Source: Algoriphagus sp. (GTDB lineage: Bacteria; Bacteroidota; Bacteroidia; Cytophagales; Cyclobacteriaceae). From it: DNA of 64,000 bases. The stretch spans positions 229,986-293,985 of the forward strand of contig JAQSDM010000001.1 of NCBI GenBank assembly GCA_029945945.1, written 5' to 3'. Shown one piece after another: positions 60,737-64,000 of the stretch (its first letter is position 1; each line of letters starts with the position of its first letter). The position numbers and the translations under genes are program-made. The notes under the pieces are model-generated. The model made no database searches, had not been told where the DNA came from, and saw only the letters and a list, made by a program, of their open reading frames with translations.

Positions 60737-62233
60737 TTATTTCAATCGATTTCTCCAGGAAGTAGAAATCACTTCGTTAGAATTATTTTCTGAGGTAGTT
60801 TTCGGAGAAATTTTTGAAAGAAATTCTACCGCTAGAGCAGCCAGCAACTCAGATTCTGAATCAGAAAATTGCTCTTCCAAGACCGAAGGATTAAAATAAC
60901 GCTCAACAAATTTCGTGTCGAAATTCCCGCTTACGAAAGCTTTATGCTGAAGTGCATATTTACAAAAAGCCAAAGTCGTCTGGATTCCGACGATTTTATA
61001 GTCATCAATCGCCCGGATCATTTTATCAATAGCAGCTTGTCTGTTCTCGCCATGTGTAATCAATTTGGCAATCATCGGGTCATAATAAATCGGAATGTCC
61101 ATTCCCTCTTCAAATCCATCGTCAACACGGATTCCCGGTCCCTGAGGTCTTCGATAGGTGATGAGCCTTCCGATATCCGGGAGAAAATTGTTTTTCGGGT
61201 CTTCGGCATACACTCTTACCTCCACCGCATGTCCGTTTATTTTGAGATCCTCTTGAGAAAAGCTCAAAAGTTTTTCCTCAGCTATCCAAATCTGCTCCCG
61301 CACAAGATCTTTACCTGTAATCATCTCGGTAACCGGATGTTCCACCTGAAGGCGTGTGTTCATCTCGAGAAAATAAAAATTCAATTGGTCATCGACAATA
61401 AACTCCACAGTGCCTGCTCCATAATAATTACAGGCTTTGGCCACTCCCACTGCTGCCTCCCCCATTGCTTTGCGCATTTCCGGGGTGACAACGGCCGATG
61501 GCGCTTCTTCAATTACTTTCTGATGTCTCCGCTGGATCGAGCATTCCCGCTCAAAAAGATAAACGGTATTTCCATGCTGATCACCCAAGACCTGAATCTC
61601 AATATGACGAGGAGATGTGATAAATTTCTCTATAAAAACTGCGCCGTCTCCGAAGGCTGATTGTGCCTCAGAGACTGCCCGCTGCATTTGCTCTTCAAAC
61701 TCCTCTTCATTTTCTACAATTCGCATTCCTTTACCACCTCCGCCTGCACTGGCCTTTATCAGAATCGGATATCCGACCTCTGATGCCTTCCTTTTCGCTT
61801 CAGATAGATCAGAAATAGCCTCATCTGTACCGGGTACTAACGGAATATCATATTTTCCAACAGCTTGCTTGGCAGCGAGTTTGCTGCCCATTACCTCGAT
61901 GGATTCTGGTGAAGGACCAACGAAAATTAATCCTGCCTTTCTTACCTTTCTTGCGAATTCTGCATTTTCTGAAAGGAAACCATACCCTGGATGGATTGCA
62001 TCAACTCCAAGATTTATACATTCCTCAATGATTTTATCCCCCAGCAAATAGGACTGGGAAGACGCAGGTGGTCCCAAACAAACGGCTTCGTCCGCAAACA
62101 AAACATGTGGTGAAAGCCTGTCAGCCTCGCTGTATACCGCCACGGTTTTGATGCCCATTTCTCTGGCCGTACGCATGATTCTAAGACTGATCTCGCCCCT
62201 GTTGGCGACTAAAAGTTTTTTAATTACTGGCAT
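60737..62233 (-). CDS. accC: Acyl-CoA carboxylase, biotin carboxylase subunit
   Basis: 498 residues. The ATP-grasp biotin carboxylase begins KKLLVANRGEISLRIMRTAR. The glycine-rich ATP loop is LIKASAGGGGKGMRIVENEE, the catalytic region is FERECSIQRRHQKVIEEAPS, and FYFLEMNTRLQVEHPVTEMI carries the metal and bicarbonate residues. It uses ATP and bicarbonate to carboxylate biotin on a carrier protein. It is some 45 residues longer than E. coli AccC, with an added C-terminal tail rich in Ser/Glu/Asn. No accB, accA/D or propionyl-CoA carboxylase gene is nearby, so whether it serves acetyl-, propionyl- or other acyl-CoA carboxylation is open. Confidence 0.93.
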   Translation of the reverse strand: MPVIKKLLVANRGEISLRIMRTAREMGIKTVAVYSEADRLSPHVLFADEAVCLGPPASSQSYLLGDKIIEECINLGVDAIHPGYGFLSENAEFARKVRKAGLIFVGPSPESIEVMGSKLAAKQAVGKYDIPLVPGTDEAISDLSEAKRKASEVGYPILIKASAGGGGKGMRIVENEEEFEEQMQRAVSEAQSAFGDGAVFIEKFITSPRHIEIQVLGDQHGNTVYLFERECSIQRRHQKVIEEAPSAVVTPEMRKAMGEAAVGVAKACNYYGAGTVEFIVDDQLNFYFLEMNTRLQVEHPVTEMITGKDLVREQIWIAEEKLLSFSQEDLKINGHAVEVRVYAEDPKNNFLPDIGRLITYRRPQGPGIRVDDGFEEGMDIPIYYDPMIAKLITHGENRQAAIDKMIRAIDDYKIVGIQTTLAFCKYALQHKAFVSGNFDTKFVERYFNPSVLEEQFSDSESELLAALAVEFLSKISPKTTSENNSNEVISTSWRNRLK

Positions 62234-62331
62234 ATTCTCGTGAGTTTATTTGGGATTTGCTTCACAGCACACAGCGAAATAAGGAAAATTAAGTGAGGAT
62301 TTTAAAGAAAGCTTTTAATCGGAAATGGTTT

Positions 62332-62363
62332 TTTGCTTGGTAGGTATTTAAGTTTTATTTTTG
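62332..62363 (+). promoter_or_regulatory. Bacteroidota-type promoter of the spt gene
   Basis: TTTG (-33) and TATTTTTG (-7, exact TAnnTTTG) with 20 bases between; the -7 element ends 53 bases before the TTG start codon. Confidence 0.6.
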
Positions 62364-62415
62364 CCAAATTTTAATGAAAACTTCATTAAGGCTTAAACAC
62401 TAAATTCAACCTGCT

Positions 62416-63666
62416 TTGGATCTATTTGCAAAATTAAAAACGAATATGGGCCCTTTGGGCAAACACTCAGAGTTTGCAGACGGCTACTTCTCTTTCCCTA
62501 AACTGGAGGGAGAAATTGCACCAAGAATGAAATTTCAAGGTAAAGAGGTTCTTACCTGGAGCTTAAACAATTACCTGGGTCTTGCAAATCATCCCGAAGT
62601 AAGAAAAACTGATGCAGAAGCTGCAGCCAAATGGGGTGCTGCGTATCCTATGGGTGCCAGAATGATGTCTGGTCAAACTACTCTTCATGAGCAACTGGAA
62701 GATGAGCTTGCCGAATTCGTTCATAAAGAGAAATCATACCTTCTTAACTATGGCTACCAGGGTATCATGTCAGTAATCGACTCGATCCTTGACAGAAAAG
62801 ATGTAGTCGTTTACGATTCCGAGTGCCATGCTTGTATCATCGATGCACTTAGAATGCACCTTGGCAAGAGATACGTATTCCCACATAATGACATTGAGAG
62901 CTGCGAAAAGCAACTCGAGAGAGCAACCAAACTTGCTGCGGAAACCGGAGGAGGAATCCTTGTAATCACCGAAGGTGTATTCGGAATGACAGGAGATCAG
63001 GGCAAACTAAAAGAAATCGCTGCTCTAAAAAGCAAATTCGAATTCAGACTATTAGTTGACGATGCTCATGGCTTTGGCACAATGGGCAAAACTGGCGCAG
63101 GTACAGGAGAAGAACAAGGTGTACAGGATGAGATTGATTTATACTTCTCAACTTTTGCAAAATCCATGGCAAGTATCGGTGCATTTATCGCCGGAGATGC
63201 TGATGTGATTCTCTTCCTCAGATATAATATGAGATCTCAAATCTTTGCCAAATCACTTCCAATGCTGTTGGTTGAAGGTGCTCTGAAGAGACTGGAATTG
63301 CTGCGTACACAGCCTGAGTTGAAAGACAACTTGTGGAAAATCGTGAATGCTTTGAGAAAAGGTCTGCATGATAATGGTTTTAGCACCGGAAAATCAAACT
63401 CTCCTGTTACCCCTGTTGTCCTAAATGGCACTGTGGGCGAAGCTGCGGCACTTACCTATGATTTGAGAGAAAATTATGGAATTTTCTGTTCAGTAGTTAT
63501 TTACCCGGTAATACCTAAAGGCATGATTATCTTGAGGTTGATCCCTACAGCTGTTCATACACTGGAAGATGTCGAAGAAACCATCAAGGCATTTGCTGCT
63601 GTCAAGGAAAAGTTGACAAGCGGGACTTACAAAAACTCTGAATTGGCTTTGTCCGTAGGAGAATAA
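62416..63666 (+). CDS. spt: Alpha-oxoamine synthase, probable serine palmitoyltransferase
   Basis: 416 residues of the alpha-oxoamine synthase group of fold-type I PLP enzymes. The start is TTG at 62416: the residues before the first in-frame ATG (62446) are conserved-looking (MDLFAKLKTN), so the TTG is preferred. NNYLGLANHPEVR, YPMGARMMSGQTTLHEQLED, YDSECHACIIDALRMH and LLVDDAHGFGTMGKTGAGTG lead to the PLP lysine Lys249 in YFSTFAKSMASIGAF. In Bacteroidota this type condenses L-serine with an acyl-CoA to start sphingolipid synthesis; a 2-amino-3-oxobutyrate CoA ligase or 8-amino-7-oxononanoate synthase role is less likely. It has its own promoter. Confidence 0.88.
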   Translation: MDLFAKLKTNMGPLGKHSEFADGYFSFPKLEGEIAPRMKFQGKEVLTWSLNNYLGLANHPEVRKTDAEAAAKWGAAYPMGARMMSGQTTLHEQLEDELAEFVHKEKSYLLNYGYQGIMSVIDSILDRKDVVVYDSECHACIIDALRMHLGKRYVFPHNDIESCEKQLERATKLAAETGGGILVITEGVFGMTGDQGKLKEIAALKSKFEFRLLVDDAHGFGTMGKTGAGTGEEQGVQDEIDLYFSTFAKSMASIGAFIAGDADVILFLRYNMRSQIFAKSLPMLLVEGALKRLELLRTQPELKDNLWKIVNALRKGLHDNGFSTGKSNSPVTPVVLNGTVGEAAALTYDLRENYGIFCSVVIYPVIPKGMIILRLIPTAVHTLEDVEETIKAFAAVKEKLTSGTYKNSELALSVGE

Positions 63667-63694
63667 AAAAAAAAGTAAAAAAAATGGCCTCTGG

Positions 63695-63725
63695 GTTGAA
63701 TTAGCAAGTATTTGGCCTATATTGG
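63695..63725 (+). promoter_or_regulatory. Probable promoter of the histone-like gene
   Basis: GTTG at 63695-63698 and TATATTGG at 63718-63725 (one mismatch to TAnnTTTG) are 19 bases apart, the usual spacing, 43 bases before the ATG. Confidence 0.5.
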
Positions 63726-63768
63726 TTCTAAATAAACTTATCATCAACCTTTAAAACACACTTTTACT

Positions 63769-63945
63769 ATGAGCAGATTTAGTGAAGTCAAAGACCTTGT
63801 AATGAGCCTTGAGGGCGATTTCGAAAAATTCTATGAGAAGGGCAATCAAGCTGCCGGAACTCGAGTAAGAAAAGGTATGCAAGACCTGAAAAACTTGTCC
63901 CAGGATATCCGAAAGGAAGTTCAGGATAAGAAAAACGAAGGTTGA
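63769..63945 (+). CDS. Histone H1-like small basic DNA-binding protein
   Basis: 58 residues: MSRFSEVKDLVMSLEGDFEK, then FYEKGNQAAGTRVRKGMQDL, ending in a Lys/Arg/Glu-rich helix (IRKEVQDKKNEG). This is the short Hc1/'histone H1'-type protein found in Bacteroidota, thought to bind and compact DNA. ATG at 63769, TGA at 63943-63945. It is encoded just downstream of spt but has its own promoter-like sequence and terminator, so it may be an abundant independent transcript. Confidence 0.88.
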   Translation: MSRFSEVKDLVMSLEGDFEKFYEKGNQAAGTRVRKGMQDLKNLSQDIRKEVQDKKNEG

Positions 63946-63955
63946 TCCTAGCAAT

Positions 63956-63988
63956 AAAAAAAGGTGACTTAACGGTCACCTTTTTTTA
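63956..63988 (+). terminator. Terminator after the histone-like gene
   Basis: Stem GGTGAC / GTCACC plus A-run and T-run pairing (seven each side), loop of 6 bases, followed by TTTTTTT. Confidence 0.92.
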
Positions 63989-64000
63989 TTCTTATAATAA

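Noticed and set aside
60869..61660. 263-codon plus-strand frame opposite accC
   Set aside because: AccC on the minus strand is a full-length, motif-complete enzyme; the opposite frame is a mirror effect of its codon use.
1..64000. tRNA or rRNA genes, insertion sequences, phage or integrase genes
   Set aside because: None was recognised on either strand by reading; a covariance-model scan would be needed to exclude small divergent RNAs.

Overview
The window looks like chromosome of a Bacteroidota member, most probably order Cytophagales (Cyclobacteriaceae/Algoriphagus-like). This is an inference from several signs: a subtilase ending in a type IX secretion sorting domain, a serine palmitoyltransferase-type gene next to a tiny histone H1-like gene, many outer-membrane barrel proteins, DUF5777/DUF6807/DUF2807 proteins, and promoters of the Bacteroidota type (TAnnTTTG at -7). 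No rRNA, tRNA, CRISPR array, transposase or integrase gene was found.

Layout. 1-16.7 kb is mostly on the minus strand: a PIG-L deacetylase / 34-residue membrane peptide / sodium symporter operon (symporter cut by the window edge), a PagL-like barrel, gapN, gyrA with a TPR gene, two envelope proteins, rpe, and a lipoprotein/subtilase pair; a plus-strand TrpF-like gene closes it. 16.7-31.4 kb is accessory in character: aldo/keto reductase, SDR, two Gfo/Idh/MocA proteins, a DUF6807 protein, ThuA, an AT-rich esterase, an FAD oxidoreductase, a serine hydrolase and a cyclopropane-fatty-acyl-phospholipid synthase-type gene interrupted by one in-frame TAG. Its intergenic spaces are filled with degenerate short-period repeats and REP-like hairpins. 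31.4-45.9 kb holds a YceI/DUF5777/Rieske operon, a porin, and a dabA-dabB-sulP inorganic-carbon uptake operon. It also holds a 624-base gap with a candidate small RNA and surface/lipoprotein genes. 46-54.3 kb has an alpha/beta hydrolase, a sialate O-acetylesterase-family protein and a xylose operon (symporter-xylB-xylA). 54.4-64 kb has an aminotransferase, sdaAB, a TolC/adaptor pair, accC-DUF1015-maf, spt and the histone-like gene.

How genes work together. Xylose entering through the symporter is isomerised and phosphorylated by XylA/XylB, and the product feeds the pentose phosphate pathway where Rpe acts; GapN would supply NADPH from the lower pathway. DabA/DabB and SulP would supply bicarbonate, which the biotin carboxylase at 60.7-62.2 kb consumes. 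The Gfo/Idh, DUF6807 and ThuA proteins form a probable secreted carbohydrate-modifying set.

Most interesting: (1) a candidate small-RNA/small-peptide unit at 42.8-43.1 kb with a Fur-box-like palindrome abutting its -7 element and its own terminator; (2) an AT-rich esterase flanked by a 12-base direct repeat and attC-like hairpins, as in an integron gene cassette; (3) the TAG-interrupted CFA synthase-type gene whose missing C-terminus continues in frame; (4) a TrpF-fold protein that has lost both catalytic residues; (5) composite repeats joining degenerate heptamers to a REP-like hairpin.
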